A DNA stretch of 58,796 nucleotides from Frisingicoccus caecimuris (lineage in GTDB: Bacteria > Bacillota > Clostridia > Lachnospirales > Lachnospiraceae). Both the position numbers and the translations under genes were made by a program. How positions within the stretch are numbered: the first letter of the stretch is position 1; each line of letters opens with the position of its first letter. Positions 48,697 through 57,332 of this stretch are shown piece by piece. The DNA lies in NCBI RefSeq assembly GCF_004340975.1, contig NZ_SLXA01000014.1, positions 1 through 58,796 of the forward strand. Reading direction: 5' to 3'. The notes beneath the pieces are model-generated. The model saw only the letters and a program-made list of their open reading frames with translations, searched no databases and was not told the DNA's origin.

Positions 48697-51507
48697 ATGA
48701 CAGATGCACAGCAAAGGGCAGCTGCAAAAATATTTGCAAAAAACTGGAAAGATCGGGGATATGAAAAAGGAGACAGCCAGATATTTTGGGTGGAATTATT
48801 GACAACAGTATTTGGTGTTACGGATATTTCCCAGTTTATTTCTTTTGAAGATCAGGTTCATCTTGATCATACCAGTTTTATAGATGGATACATTGAAAAA
48901 ACGCATGTCATGATTGAACAGAAAAGTATCAACAAGAGCCTGACGGCTGCGATTAAGCAGTCTGATGGCTCCATGCTGACACCGTTTGAGCAGGCGAAGA
49001 GATATTCATCAGAATTACCGTATTCAAAACGTCCGAGATGGATTGTCACCAGCAATTTTAAGTCCTTTTATATTTATGATATGGAAAAACCGGGTGGTGA
49101 TCCGGAAATTATTTTGCTGGAAGAACTGGAAAAGGAGTATTATCGGCTTCAATTTCTAGTGGAAGAGGGGAATACGAACCTTCAGAGAGAAATGGAAGTT
49201 TCTATTGCTGCGGGAGATATTGTTGGGCTGCTTTATGACGCACTGGCAAAACAGTATGTAGACCCGACAACAGAACGGGCAATGAAAAGCCTGAATATCC
49301 TATGTGTCAGATTTGTATTCTGTCTGTATGCGGAGGATGCAGGTGTTTTTGGCAGACATGGTATGTTTCATGATTATCTGGAAGAATTTGATGCAAAGCA
49401 TATGAGAAAGGCTGTTATCGAATTGTTTCAGGTGCTTGACACAAAACCGGAAGACAGAGACCCCTATCTGGAAGAATCTCTTTCTGCGTTTCCATATGTA
49501 AACGGCGGCTTATTTGCCAATGAAAATATTGAGATTCCTCAGTTTACAGAAGAAATCCGTCAGTTGCTGCTTGAAAAAGCATCCGCAGATTTTAATTGGT
49601 CAGAAATCAGTCCGACTATTTTCGGAGCTGTATTTGAAAGCACATTGAATCCGGAAACCAGACGATCTGGCGGGATGCATTATACAAGTATTGAAAATAT
49701 TCATAAAGTGATTGATCCGCTGTTTCTGGAGGACCTGAATAATGAACTGGAAGAGATCAGGCAAATACCCGTCCAGCGCACAAAAGAGAAAAAACTGAAA
49801 GAATTTCAGAAAAAACTGGCAGGGCTGCGGTGGCTGGATCCGGCATCAGGAAGTGGAAATTTCCTTACAGAAACGTATATCAGTATCCGGCGATTGGAAA
49901 ATGTAGTTATAAAAGAGTTGCAGGGTGGTCAGATTACTTTTGGCTTTGATGGTTCATCGCCCATTCAGGTATCCATTGACCAGTTCTATGGTATTGAAAT
50001 CAATGACTTTGCAGTTACGGTAGCAAAGACGGCACTGTGGATCGCAGAATCCCAAATGATGAAAGAAACAGAAGATATTGTTCATATGAATCTGGATTTC
50101 CTTCCGTTGACAACGAATGCGTTTATTGTGGAAGGTAATGCTTTGCAGTTGGATTGGGAGAACGTTGTTCCCAAAAATCAATTGTCGTACATTATGGGGA
50201 ATCCTCCGTTTGTTGGATATTCCTTGCAGAGTAAAGAACAGAAAAATGATATTTTGTCTATTTATGTGGATGAAAAAGGAAAGCCATATAAGACTGCCGG
50301 TAAAATTGATTATGTTGCAGGATGGTATTTTAAAGCATCAAAATTTATGCAGGGAACAGCAATCCGAACTGCATTCGTATCAACGAATTCTATTACACAG
50401 GGAGAGCAGGTTGCGGGTGTCTGGAAACCTTTATATGAAAGATTTGATATTCATATTGATTTTGCCCATAGGACATTTCGGTGGGATAGTGAGGCGAGTT
50501 TAAAAGCTCATGTGCATTGTGTAATTGTCGGGTTTAGCGTTGCAAATAATCAAGACAAAAGAAAAATATATTCAAATGGACGTTTTAAAGAAGTAAAGAA
50601 TATAAATGCATATTTGCTAGAAGCTCCGAATGAATTTATTTCTAATAGAAATAAACCATTGTGTGATGTTCCGCAAATGATTACGGGAAATAGACCAGCG
50701 GATGGTGGACATCTTATTATTGAAAATGAGGATTACGAAGAGTTCCTTTTGAAAGAACCATCAGCTAGACCTTATGTGAAAAGACTTGTAGGCTCTACAG
50801 AATTTATAAATAATAAAAAACGTTGGTGCTTATGGTTGGTAGGTATTAGTCCGTCTGAATTGAGAAAAATGCCAATGGTACTTCAAAGAGTAGAAGCATG
50901 TAAAGAAGACAGGGAAAAATCGCCAGATGCTGGACGGAGAAAGTTGGCTGAAACTCCAACCTTGTTTAGAGAAATAAATAATCCTGTATCGTTTATTCTC
51001 GTACCGAAAGTAAGTTCTGAGAAACGACGCTATGTTCCAATGGGATTTTTGGATAATAATACAATTTCAACAGATTTGAATTTCATTATTCCTGAAGCGA
51101 CAATGTATCATTTTGCAATATTAACTTCTAATATTCATATGGCATGGATGCGTGCAGTATGCGGAAGGATGAAGAGTGATTACAGATATTCTGCTAATAT
51201 TGTATATAACAATTTTCCATGGCCGACACCAACTGAAGAACAAAAACAAAAAATTGAACAGACTGCACAGGCAATTTTGGATGCCAGAGCGTTATATCCG
51301 GACAGTAGTCTTGCGGATCTTTATGATGAATTGACCATGCCGCCGGAACTGCGGAAAGCACATCATCAGAATGATATAGCAGTGATGCAGGCATATGGAT
51401 TCACAAAAGGGAGTGAAGCATATAAAAGTGAAGCAGCCTGTGTGGCGGAACTTATGAAAAGATATCAGCAATTATGTACACAACAGCAAAATAAGAAGGA
51501 GCAATAA
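48697..51507 (+). CDS. MmeI-like single-chain restriction-modification enzyme (type IIL/IIG)
   Basis: The 936-residue protein combines nuclease, adenine methyltransferase and specificity functions. Near the N-terminus VMIEQKS (71-77) gives the D...ExK-type nuclease motif. A helical spacer (about 160-370) follows. Methyltransferase motif I is LDPASGSGNF (about 380-389), motif IV NPPFVGY (about 502), and a target-recognition region lies at about 600-830. C-terminal motifs include NNFPWPTPTEEQ and LTMPPELRKAH. Size and order match MmeI (about 919 residues). Such enzymes cut at a fixed distance from the site and protect only one strand. GGAGG precedes the ATG. Confidence 0.9.
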   Translation: MTDAQQRAAAKIFAKNWKDRGYEKGDSQIFWVELLTTVFGVTDISQFISFEDQVHLDHTSFIDGYIEKTHVMIEQKSINKSLTAAIKQSDGSMLTPFEQAKRYSSELPYSKRPRWIVTSNFKSFYIYDMEKPGGDPEIILLEELEKEYYRLQFLVEEGNTNLQREMEVSIAAGDIVGLLYDALAKQYVDPTTERAMKSLNILCVRFVFCLYAEDAGVFGRHGMFHDYLEEFDAKHMRKAVIELFQVLDTKPEDRDPYLEESLSAFPYVNGGLFANENIEIPQFTEEIRQLLLEKASADFNWSEISPTIFGAVFESTLNPETRRSGGMHYTSIENIHKVIDPLFLEDLNNELEEIRQIPVQRTKEKKLKEFQKKLAGLRWLDPASGSGNFLTETYISIRRLENVVIKELQGGQITFGFDGSSPIQVSIDQFYGIEINDFAVTVAKTALWIAESQMMKETEDIVHMNLDFLPLTTNAFIVEGNALQLDWENVVPKNQLSYIMGNPPFVGYSLQSKEQKNDILSIYVDEKGKPYKTAGKIDYVAGWYFKASKFMQGTAIRTAFVSTNSITQGEQVAGVWKPLYERFDIHIDFAHRTFRWDSEASLKAHVHCVIVGFSVANNQDKRKIYSNGRFKEVKNINAYLLEAPNEFISNRNKPLCDVPQMITGNRPADGGHLIIENEDYEEFLLKEPSARPYVKRLVGSTEFINNKKRWCLWLVGISPSELRKMPMVLQRVEACKEDREKSPDAGRRKLAETPTLFREINNPVSFILVPKVSSEKRRYVPMGFLDNNTISTDLNFIIPEATMYHFAILTSNIHMAWMRAVCGRMKSDYRYSANIVYNNFPWPTPTEEQKQKIEQTAQAILDARALYPDSSLADLYDELTMPPELRKAHHQNDIAVMQAYGFTKGSEAYKSEAACVAELMKRYQQLCTQQQNKKEQ

Positions 51508-51509
51508 AT

Positions 51510-52307
51510 TTGAAAAATAGAAAAGCTGAAAAACCAGAATTCCTTAAAATTGTATATTTTGATGAAGACGCTGCACAGGATTACGTTGATGTTACTAATG
51601 GGGGACGCCTTGATTGGACGACAGAAGAAAACAAACAAAAGGTAGCCAAAATAGTAGCAGAGATTGAAGCTCAGGCAAAGAGTGGTTTTAACATTTTGAA
51701 TTATATTAAGGCAACATTTCAGGGAAAGGTAGATGCAAGTGCGGCGGTAGATTTGACAAGTGCTTTTGATAAAACCATAAAAAATACTTTGTTAACAGAT
51801 TATATACAAGCAGCATATGAAGATAGTCATGTGAAAAAATTTGAAAATAGTGGGGTCTATGCTCCTGAAAATTCAGTGACATTGTATAAAATGGTCAGTT
51901 CATATATGACAATCGTGCCTAAAGAAGAAATGCCGATAGATATGGAAAAGCTGAATGAGGCGATATTGGGTGAACGTGGTTACTATGAAATGCTTTTGAA
52001 AACTGAAAAAGATAAAAAGAGTGTATTGAGATTTAATCTTAAAGCATTCAAGAATAATTATAATCTTGTCGATTTAAGTAAAATGAAATTGACATATTAT
52101 GGGATCAAAGTAGGAACCTGTAGCGAGGATAATCTGTCGATTGACAAAGAATTTAATTTTAAACCGGAAGAAGAAAAAATTACAGCAGAAGATATTGTGA
52201 ATGACAACGAATCTGTATCTAATGAAGAAGAATCGGTATCCAATGGAAAAGATGAATTAAACGTTTATGATATAGTATTGGCAGGTGTGGTACGTGAAAA
52301 AGATTGA
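51510..52307 (+). CDS. DUF6414-like protein, partner of the AAA+ ATPase
   Basis: The 265-residue protein (FLKIVYFDEDAAQDYVDVTNGG near the N-terminus, a central helical region, VTLYKMVSSYMTIVPKEEMPI in the middle) resembles DUF6414 proteins of mobile islands. No catalytic motif or TM helix is visible. The acidic tail (about 225-255) is low complexity. It starts with TTG after AAGGAG, 2 bases past the methyltransferase stop, and its end overlaps the AAA+ gene by 14 bases. Coupled translation suggests a two-protein complex. Function is unknown; a defence role is inferred from the island. Confidence 0.5.
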   Translation: MKNRKAEKPEFLKIVYFDEDAAQDYVDVTNGGRLDWTTEENKQKVAKIVAEIEAQAKSGFNILNYIKATFQGKVDASAAVDLTSAFDKTIKNTLLTDYIQAAYEDSHVKKFENSGVYAPENSVTLYKMVSSYMTIVPKEEMPIDMEKLNEAILGERGYYEMLLKTEKDKKSVLRFNLKAFKNNYNLVDLSKMKLTYYGIKVGTCSEDNLSIDKEFNFKPEEEKITAEDIVNDNESVSNEEESVSNGKDELNVYDIVLAGVVREKD

Positions 52308-53412
52308 AATATTTGTAGGATCAGATTCGGCTTTTGAAAAGATTATTCCACAGAAGGCAAGAAATCTTACAGAGTTAGCAACTCAACTGGATGATGATAA
52401 TAAAAAGATGGAAATGAATGTTATTATTCCAGGTCAGCCTAAGCCAAAAACTCAGAAAAAGCGGAAACCCATTGTTCGAAATCTGGTAATTCATGCTGAT
52501 GAATATTGCAGTGTCCAAGAGCATGTGATTATAAATTTTATTAATTTTATTTCAAGAGTATCAGTAACAAATATGTATATACAGAACCCGCCAGAAAATA
52601 TTCGAGAGCAGTTATACCGTGTATTTGATAAGAGCATTATTCACGAAGAACATCAACATTATTTAGAAGTTTCAAAAAATATGTTGCGGACATTTAACAG
52701 CCAATATAGGAAAAGAGTAATCGGGCAGGAGAAGGCAAAAAGTAAATTACTGCAGGCGATATATCCTTTAATGGATGGCAAACAAAAAAAGCCGGTTGTT
52801 ATTTTGTTATATGGAGATTCAGGATTAGGGAAAACGGAGTCGGCACAATATTTAGCAGATCTAATGGGCGGTAAGTTATTAAGAAAGCAGTTTTCTATGT
52901 ATCAGAATAATGAGTCAGCAAATTATATTTTCGGTGGAAGATATAATGAGAAAAGTTTTGCTCAAGACCTTTTAGCCAGAGATTCAAATGTGCTTTTGTT
53001 TGATGAGTTCGACAAGGCTTTATCTGTATTTCACAGTGCATTTTATCAATTATTTGATGAAGGTATTTACGAGGATCATAATTATAAAGTTACGGTAGAT
53101 AAAGCAATTATTGTATGCACATCAAATTATAGAACAGTTAATGAAGTAAAGGAAAATTTGGGATTACCAATTTATAACCGTTTTGATTCGATCATTAAAT
53201 TTGATGAATTGTCAAATGAGGCAAAGAAAAAAATTGCAGAATTGGAAATAGAAAGGTTGAAAACAGATTTTAATATTGAGGATAGTAAACTGTTTGAGAA
53301 ATTGAAAGAAGCTGCTATTACTGCATCAAATGCCAGAGAAATAAAACATTTGGTTAAGGATACATTTTCACTTTTAGCAATTAGGAAGATATGTAGTGAT
53401 GCGGAAGAATAA
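52294..53412 (+). CDS. AAA+ ATPase (ClpA/B-like) of the defence island
   Basis: The 372-residue protein has an uncharacterised N-terminal region (about 1-130). A single AAA+ module follows: GQEKAKSKLLQAI, Walker A YGDSGLGKTESA (about 172-180), Walker B VLLFDEFDKAL (about 235-241), sensor-1 IIVCTSNYRT and a C-terminal lid to about 370. The likeliest start is GTG 52294, six bases after AGGTG; GTG 52285 is possible. The gene overlaps the DUF6414-like gene. The fold is that of ring-forming remodelling ATPases. Immediately after it lies a hairpin-rich non-coding stretch. Confidence 0.8.
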   Translation: MKKIEIFVGSDSAFEKIIPQKARNLTELATQLDDDNKKMEMNVIIPGQPKPKTQKKRKPIVRNLVIHADEYCSVQEHVIINFINFISRVSVTNMYIQNPPENIREQLYRVFDKSIIHEEHQHYLEVSKNMLRTFNSQYRKRVIGQEKAKSKLLQAIYPLMDGKQKKPVVILLYGDSGLGKTESAQYLADLMGGKLLRKQFSMYQNNESANYIFGGRYNEKSFAQDLLARDSNVLLFDEFDKALSVFHSAFYQLFDEGIYEDHNYKVTVDKAIIVCTSNYRTVNEVKENLGLPIYNRFDSIIKFDELSNEAKKKIAELEIERLKTDFNIEDSKLFEKLKEAAITASNAREIKHLVKDTFSLLAIRKICSDAEE

Positions 53413-53414
53413 AT

Positions 53415-53604
53415 CTCTTAGCAAAGCTAAGAGCGCACTTCTATACATGCATTTTTCAATGCCATGTATCGTGCGTCCTGCGGAGCTGCCTCCCGATTGA
53501 AGATTCACTCAATCAGGGAGATATGCGAAATCAAGATTTCGGACAAGGGTTCCCCTTGCGGCACGAGTGCCTATCTGTAAAGTACTTTAAGTATGTACTT
53601 TTTT
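53415..53604 (+). ncRNA. Candidate structured RNA: consecutive hairpins plus terminator
   Basis: Within 190 bases seven stems follow one another. They are CTCTTAGC/GCTAAGAG (53415-53433); CGCAC with ATACATGCATT closing with GTGCG (53434-53475); CTCCCGATTGA/TCAATC-GGGAG (53490-53520); CGAAATC/GATTTCG (53526-53541); CAAGGG/CCCTTG (53544-53558); GGCAC/GTGCC (53560-53571); and AAGTAC/GTACTT with TTTTTT (53580-53604). The last is a rho-independent terminator. No reading frame spans it. It starts 3 bases after the AAA+ stop and ends 29 bases before the GmrSD-type start. Palindromic repeat elements (MITE/REP-like) are the main alternative. Confidence 0.5.
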
Positions 53605-53632
53605 GTAACAAATGAAAAATTGGAGGTGTACT

Positions 53633-55660
53633 ATGAGCAGTAAAATTACAGGAAAGGAATATCCATTACTGAAAATTTTTAGCTCTGATTTTGAGTATCA
53701 TATACCTGCATACCAACGCCCTTATGCATGGACTACGGAAGAAGCAGGAATTTTATTTGATGATTTATATGAATTTTACCGAACAGAACCATCAGATAAT
53801 TATTTTCTTGGCACAATTGTGCTTATTAAAGAGGAAGACAAACCATATGCTGATGTTATTGATGGACAGCAACGTCTTACTACATTGACGATTCTTTTTT
53901 CAGTATTGGCTTCCAATCTGACAGGGAAGGCGCGAGAAGCATGTAATGCCCTGCTTCAGGAAAGCGGTAATATACTTGCCGGGATTCCTGCCAGACCCCG
54001 TATGCATCTTCGTCAACGTGATCAGGCTTTTTTTAATAAATACATTCAGGAAGTGCAGATTCCATCTTTGATCAGCATTGATGCAACTACACTTTCGACA
54101 GAAGCACAGCGACATATTCAGGAAAACTGTAATGTGTTACTTAGTCGTTTTGAGTCAGTTTTTGAGGGAGATCAGAATGAATTGATTAATTTCAGTACAT
54201 TTCTTTTGAACAGATGCTTTCTCGTTGCAGTAAGTACGGACAGTCAAGATTCCGCTTTTCGTGTTTTTTCTGTCATGAATAGTCGTGGATTGGACTTGCT
54301 TCCGATTGATATTATTAAATCTGAAATCATCGGAGAAATCTCCGAAACAGAACAGCAGGCTTATACTGATAAATGGGAAGATCTCGAAAATGAAACGGGG
54401 AGAGAAGGTTTTAATGAAGTATTTACTCATACTCGAACTATCTTTGCAAAAGAACGTCCCAAGAAAGGATTATTGGAAGAATTTCGAGAGTATGTTGTAA
54501 AACGTACAAAGCCCAAAGAATTGGTAGATAATGTGTTGACCCCTTATGCAGAAGCCTATACCATATTAAAAAATTTTGAATACATAGCTTCGTCCCGGGC
54601 AGATGAGGTCAATGCTGTTTTATACTGGTTAAATAAGATTGATAATTATGACTGGATGCCTCCCGCTATAAAATTTTTTGCTGAACATTTACATGATTCA
54701 GAATATATCTTGTGGTTTGTAAAAAAATTAGAGCGTCTGGCTTCTTTTCTTCATGCAACGGCACAGGACGTCAATCATCGAATGGATCGTTATAAATGGG
54801 TTTTAGCTGAGATGGATAGTAATCCATCACATAATATAGAACATCCACTTACTACGATTGAATTGACCACAGATGAGAAACGATCTTTCATAGATGCGTT
54901 GAATGGCGAAATTTATAGTATGCCTTCACGTAGACGTAATTATATTATCCAACGTTTGGATTCATTTGTTTCGGATGGTGGTGCAAAATATGATGTAAAG
55001 CTGTTTACTATTGAACATGTTCTTCCTCAGAATCCTGAAAAAGGCAGTGAATGGGATCAACTGTGGCCTGATCAGGACGAACGAGCCTTTTGGTTAAATC
55101 GAATTGCTAATCTGGTACCTTTAACCAGAAATCATAATTCAGCAGCACAGAATTATGATTTTGCCACTAAGAAAAAGAGCTATTTCCAGAACAAAGGTGG
55201 AATTACTTCCTATACTTTAACTACACAGGTTGTGAACGAAGATTCTTGGTCTCCAGAGGTTGTATCTGAACGTCAAAAGACATTGTTGGTATTATTTTCT
55301 GAAAAATGGGATTTAAAAATTGATCCAGCAGAAGAACTAAATGATGATGAAGAAATAATGTTTCATTTAGCTATTCGTGGATGTAATGCTTCGGGTTGTG
55401 TTGGGAACGATGGGAGTTTCATAGTAAAGGCAGGCAGTACTATCGCTAGAGATACTACTCCAAGTTGTCAATCTTCATATGTAGAAATTAGGAAGAATCT
55501 GATTGATAATGGAATTATCGTAGACGGTGTGTTTACTCAGGATTATGTTTTCGATAGTCCGTCTGCAGCTGCAGTTATTGTAGGTGGTCGTTCTGCAAAT
55601 GGACGTAGAGAATGGACCACCTTAGATGGACGTCAATATGGAAAAGTAGTTGGTCATTAA
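53633..55660 (+). CDS. GmrSD-type (DUF262-DUF1524) modification-dependent nuclease with DUF4357
   Basis: The 675-residue protein has an N-terminal DUF262/ParB-like NTPase domain with the invariant DGQQRLTT (about 77-84) and FRVFSVMNSRGLDLLPID. A DUF1524 HNH-type nuclease follows with IEHVLPQNP (about 459) and NRIANLVPLTRNHNSAAQN. A C-terminal DUF4357-like domain (about 580-675, FHLAIRGCNASGCVGNDGSFIVKAGS) ends it. In GmrSD the two main domains cut DNA with modified cytosine in an NTP-dependent way. The extra DUF4357 tail may bind DNA. TTGGAGGTG precedes ATG 53633. Confidence 0.88.
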   Translation: MSSKITGKEYPLLKIFSSDFEYHIPAYQRPYAWTTEEAGILFDDLYEFYRTEPSDNYFLGTIVLIKEEDKPYADVIDGQQRLTTLTILFSVLASNLTGKAREACNALLQESGNILAGIPARPRMHLRQRDQAFFNKYIQEVQIPSLISIDATTLSTEAQRHIQENCNVLLSRFESVFEGDQNELINFSTFLLNRCFLVAVSTDSQDSAFRVFSVMNSRGLDLLPIDIIKSEIIGEISETEQQAYTDKWEDLENETGREGFNEVFTHTRTIFAKERPKKGLLEEFREYVVKRTKPKELVDNVLTPYAEAYTILKNFEYIASSRADEVNAVLYWLNKIDNYDWMPPAIKFFAEHLHDSEYILWFVKKLERLASFLHATAQDVNHRMDRYKWVLAEMDSNPSHNIEHPLTTIELTTDEKRSFIDALNGEIYSMPSRRRNYIIQRLDSFVSDGGAKYDVKLFTIEHVLPQNPEKGSEWDQLWPDQDERAFWLNRIANLVPLTRNHNSAAQNYDFATKKKSYFQNKGGITSYTLTTQVVNEDSWSPEVVSERQKTLLVLFSEKWDLKIDPAEELNDDEEIMFHLAIRGCNASGCVGNDGSFIVKAGSTIARDTTPSCQSSYVEIRKNLIDNGIIVDGVFTQDYVFDSPSAAAVIVGGRSANGRREWTTLDGRQYGKVVGH

Positions 55661-55733
55661 TTCGTTTGCCTGAGAAGTTGAGACAATATATGGAATAGTG
55701 ATCTGGTTAACAAAAGAGAGGAATGAACAGAGT

Positions 55734-56369
55734 ATGGCAGAAAAATATCCGGTAATTACGCTTTGTGGCAGCACTCGATTTCGCAAAGAATTTGAGACAG
55801 CACAAAAGCAATTAACTTTGCAGGGATGTATTGTCATCTCAGTAGGGCTGTTTGGTTACACAGGAGATAGTGAAGTTTGGGAAAATATGGATGAAGGAAC
55901 AAAAACGCAGACAAAGATGATGCTGGATGATATGCATAAAAGCAAAATTGACATGGCAGATGAAATTTTTGTGATTAACCCGGGAGGATATATCGGCGAA
56001 AGCACATGGTCTGAAATTTGTTATACATCTATGCTGGGAAAAAATATTCGATATATGGAACCCATAAAATCGAATGAAGTAGCAGAAATGGTACAAAGTC
56101 ATATTTCCAGAGCGGAGGAACTGGCGATAAGACAGCTCGACGAATTACATCATAGTAACGGATATTATAATTCAGCAGATTATGTTTCGTTCAAATTTAA
56201 AAAAGAAACTATTTATGATCCATGGCTGAAAGAAAATTCACAGGGAGTGCCATTTGCATGGCAACTACATGATAACCAGGATATTGCAGTTGATCCTTTT
56301 AAATATTATGGAAAAATAAAAACTGCACGTTTTATTGAAGATATTATTATGAAGCATGGAATAATGTAG
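55734..56369 (+). CDS. Nucleoside 2-deoxyribosyltransferase-like protein
   Basis: The 211-residue protein starts with ITLCGSTRFRKEFETAQKQL, the CGS nucleotide-binding loop of the family. It has MMLDDMHKSKIDMADEIFVINPGGYIGESTWSEICYTSMLGK, the conserved D/N-P-G-G and S-T-W-SEI segment. Such enzymes exchange or hydrolyse bases on nucleosides or nucleotides. A C-terminal extension (about 125-211) is of unknown role. It lies in the defence island after the GmrSD gene, so a nucleotide-depleting function is possible but inferred. GAGAGG precedes the start at some distance. Confidence 0.75.
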   Translation: MAEKYPVITLCGSTRFRKEFETAQKQLTLQGCIVISVGLFGYTGDSEVWENMDEGTKTQTKMMLDDMHKSKIDMADEIFVINPGGYIGESTWSEICYTSMLGKNIRYMEPIKSNEVAEMVQSHISRAEELAIRQLDELHHSNGYYNSADYVSFKFKKETIYDPWLKENSQGVPFAWQLHDNQDIAVDPFKYYGKIKTARFIEDIIMKHGIM

Positions 56370-56381
56370 GAGGTTACCACA

Positions 56382-56819
56382 ATGCCGAGTAAGAAATGGT
56401 CAGGGCTGAATCATATGCAGCTTGGTCAGTTTGGGGAATATTATGCGAAAATGGAATTTGCTTCTTACGGATTCGATGTATATACATCTGAAGTGGATGA
56501 TCATGGTGTAGACTTTATTGCCAGAGATATAAAGACCGGTATTTTCTATGAAGTGCAAGTGAAATCAATGTTCAAAGGAAAATACGTGTTTATAAAAAAA
56601 GATAAGCTGGTAATGGATGATAGGCATCTTGTTTGTTTTTTGCATTTTATAGAAAATGAACTGCCGGAAATATATGTAATTCCAGCGACAGCTTGGAAGA
56701 ACCCGAACGCTGTTCTTGTAGACAGAAATTATGATAAACCTGAGTGGGGCATTAATTTTTCAAATAAGAATCAGGCATTATTAGAACAATATAGACCAGA
56801 ATGTTTTTTCAAAAATTAA
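56382..56819 (+). CDS. DUF4365/Mrr-like PD-(D/E)XK nuclease-fold protein
   Basis: The 145-residue protein has the core of restriction-endonuclease-like folds: E19 in GQFGEYYAKME, D44 in HGVDFIARD and Q59-x-K61 in YEVQVKS, which line up as a PD-(D/E)XK site in the Holliday-resolvase/Mrr style. It is most like DUF4365. AGGAGGT lies 12 bases after the previous stop, so it is co-transcribed with the transferase-like gene. It may cut DNA, but the small size and lack of a reader domain mean a partner is likely. Confidence 0.75.
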   Translation: MPSKKWSGLNHMQLGQFGEYYAKMEFASYGFDVYTSEVDDHGVDFIARDIKTGIFYEVQVKSMFKGKYVFIKKDKLVMDDRHLVCFLHFIENELPEIYVIPATAWKNPNAVLVDRNYDKPEWGINFSNKNQALLEQYRPECFFKN

Positions 56820-56831
56820 ATAATGTGTAAG

Positions 56832-56875
56832 CCAAAGGGCATCAACCGTAAAAAAGTTGGTGCCTTTTGTTTTGC
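56832..56875. repeat. 44-bp direct repeat, right copy (terminator-like)
   Basis: Differs from 46975-47018 by one base. Stem GGCATCAAC / GTTGGTGCC with 9-nt loop, then TTTTGTTTT. It ends the defence operon and marks the right border of the bracketed cargo. Confidence 0.85.
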
Positions 56876-56996
56876 CCATTACTTTTACCCATTTTGGGGA
56901 AAAAGTCTGGACAGGAAACCGGTGTGAGTTAAGGGACAGAATTCATACCGGCTTTTCATATCTGTCAACAATGCAGTTAAGAGAAAGGAGACCATT
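56876..56996 (+). other. Candidate oriT / mobilisation leader
   Basis: The region directly upstream of the two mobilisation genes contains ACCCATTTTGGGG and an imperfect 14-nt inverted repeat (AACCGGTGTGAGTT at 56917-56930 and its near-complement 56940-56953) around a 9-nt loop. MobQ-type origins usually lie next to the relaxase genes and carry such repeats. No known nic consensus was recognised. Confidence 0.4.
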
Positions 56997-57332
56997 ATGG
57001 GAGAAAGAAGAAATCTGAAAAAACAAAGCCTTGAGAAACTCCAGCAGAATCTGGAACAGACAGAACATCAGATTGAGGTGGAAGAACGCAGGCTGAACCT
57101 TGCAAAACAACAGATGAAGGTAGCAAAGCGGAAAGCAAGGAACCACAGCCTGATTGTCAGAGGTGCGGAGGTGGAGAAAGCATTCCCGGAAGTTAAGGTA
57201 CTGACAGAAGAAGAGTTCCGGGCATTTTTGAAATGTATCGCCCACATGAAGAGTGTACATGAAATGCTGGAATGGTCAGTGAACCATTCCGAATATAACC
57301 GCAGTCTGGCATCTTCCGGAAAGGAGCAGTAA
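56997..57332 (+). CDS. DUF3847-type mobilisation accessory protein
   Basis: The 111-residue, highly charged protein is a long coiled coil (KKQSLEKLQQNLEQTEHQIE, VEERRLNLAKQQMKVAKRKAR) followed by NHSLIVRGAEVEKAFPEVKVLTEEEFRAFL. It is typical of DUF3847 proteins located before MobA/MobL relaxases. It probably helps the relaxase at oriT, by analogy with MobC proteins. GAAAGGAG precedes the ATG and its last base overlaps the relaxase start codon. Confidence 0.8.
   Translation: MGERRNLKKQSLEKLQQNLEQTEHQIEVEERRLNLAKQQMKVAKRKARNHSLIVRGAEVEKAFPEVKVLTEEEFRAFLKCIAHMKSVHEMLEWSVNHSEYNRSLASSGKEQ

Noticed and set aside
53612-53632. Earlier ATG for the GmrSD-type gene at 53612
   Set aside because: The ATG at 53633 has TTGGAGGTG at ideal spacing; the earlier start would place that ribosome site inside the coding region and has none of its own.
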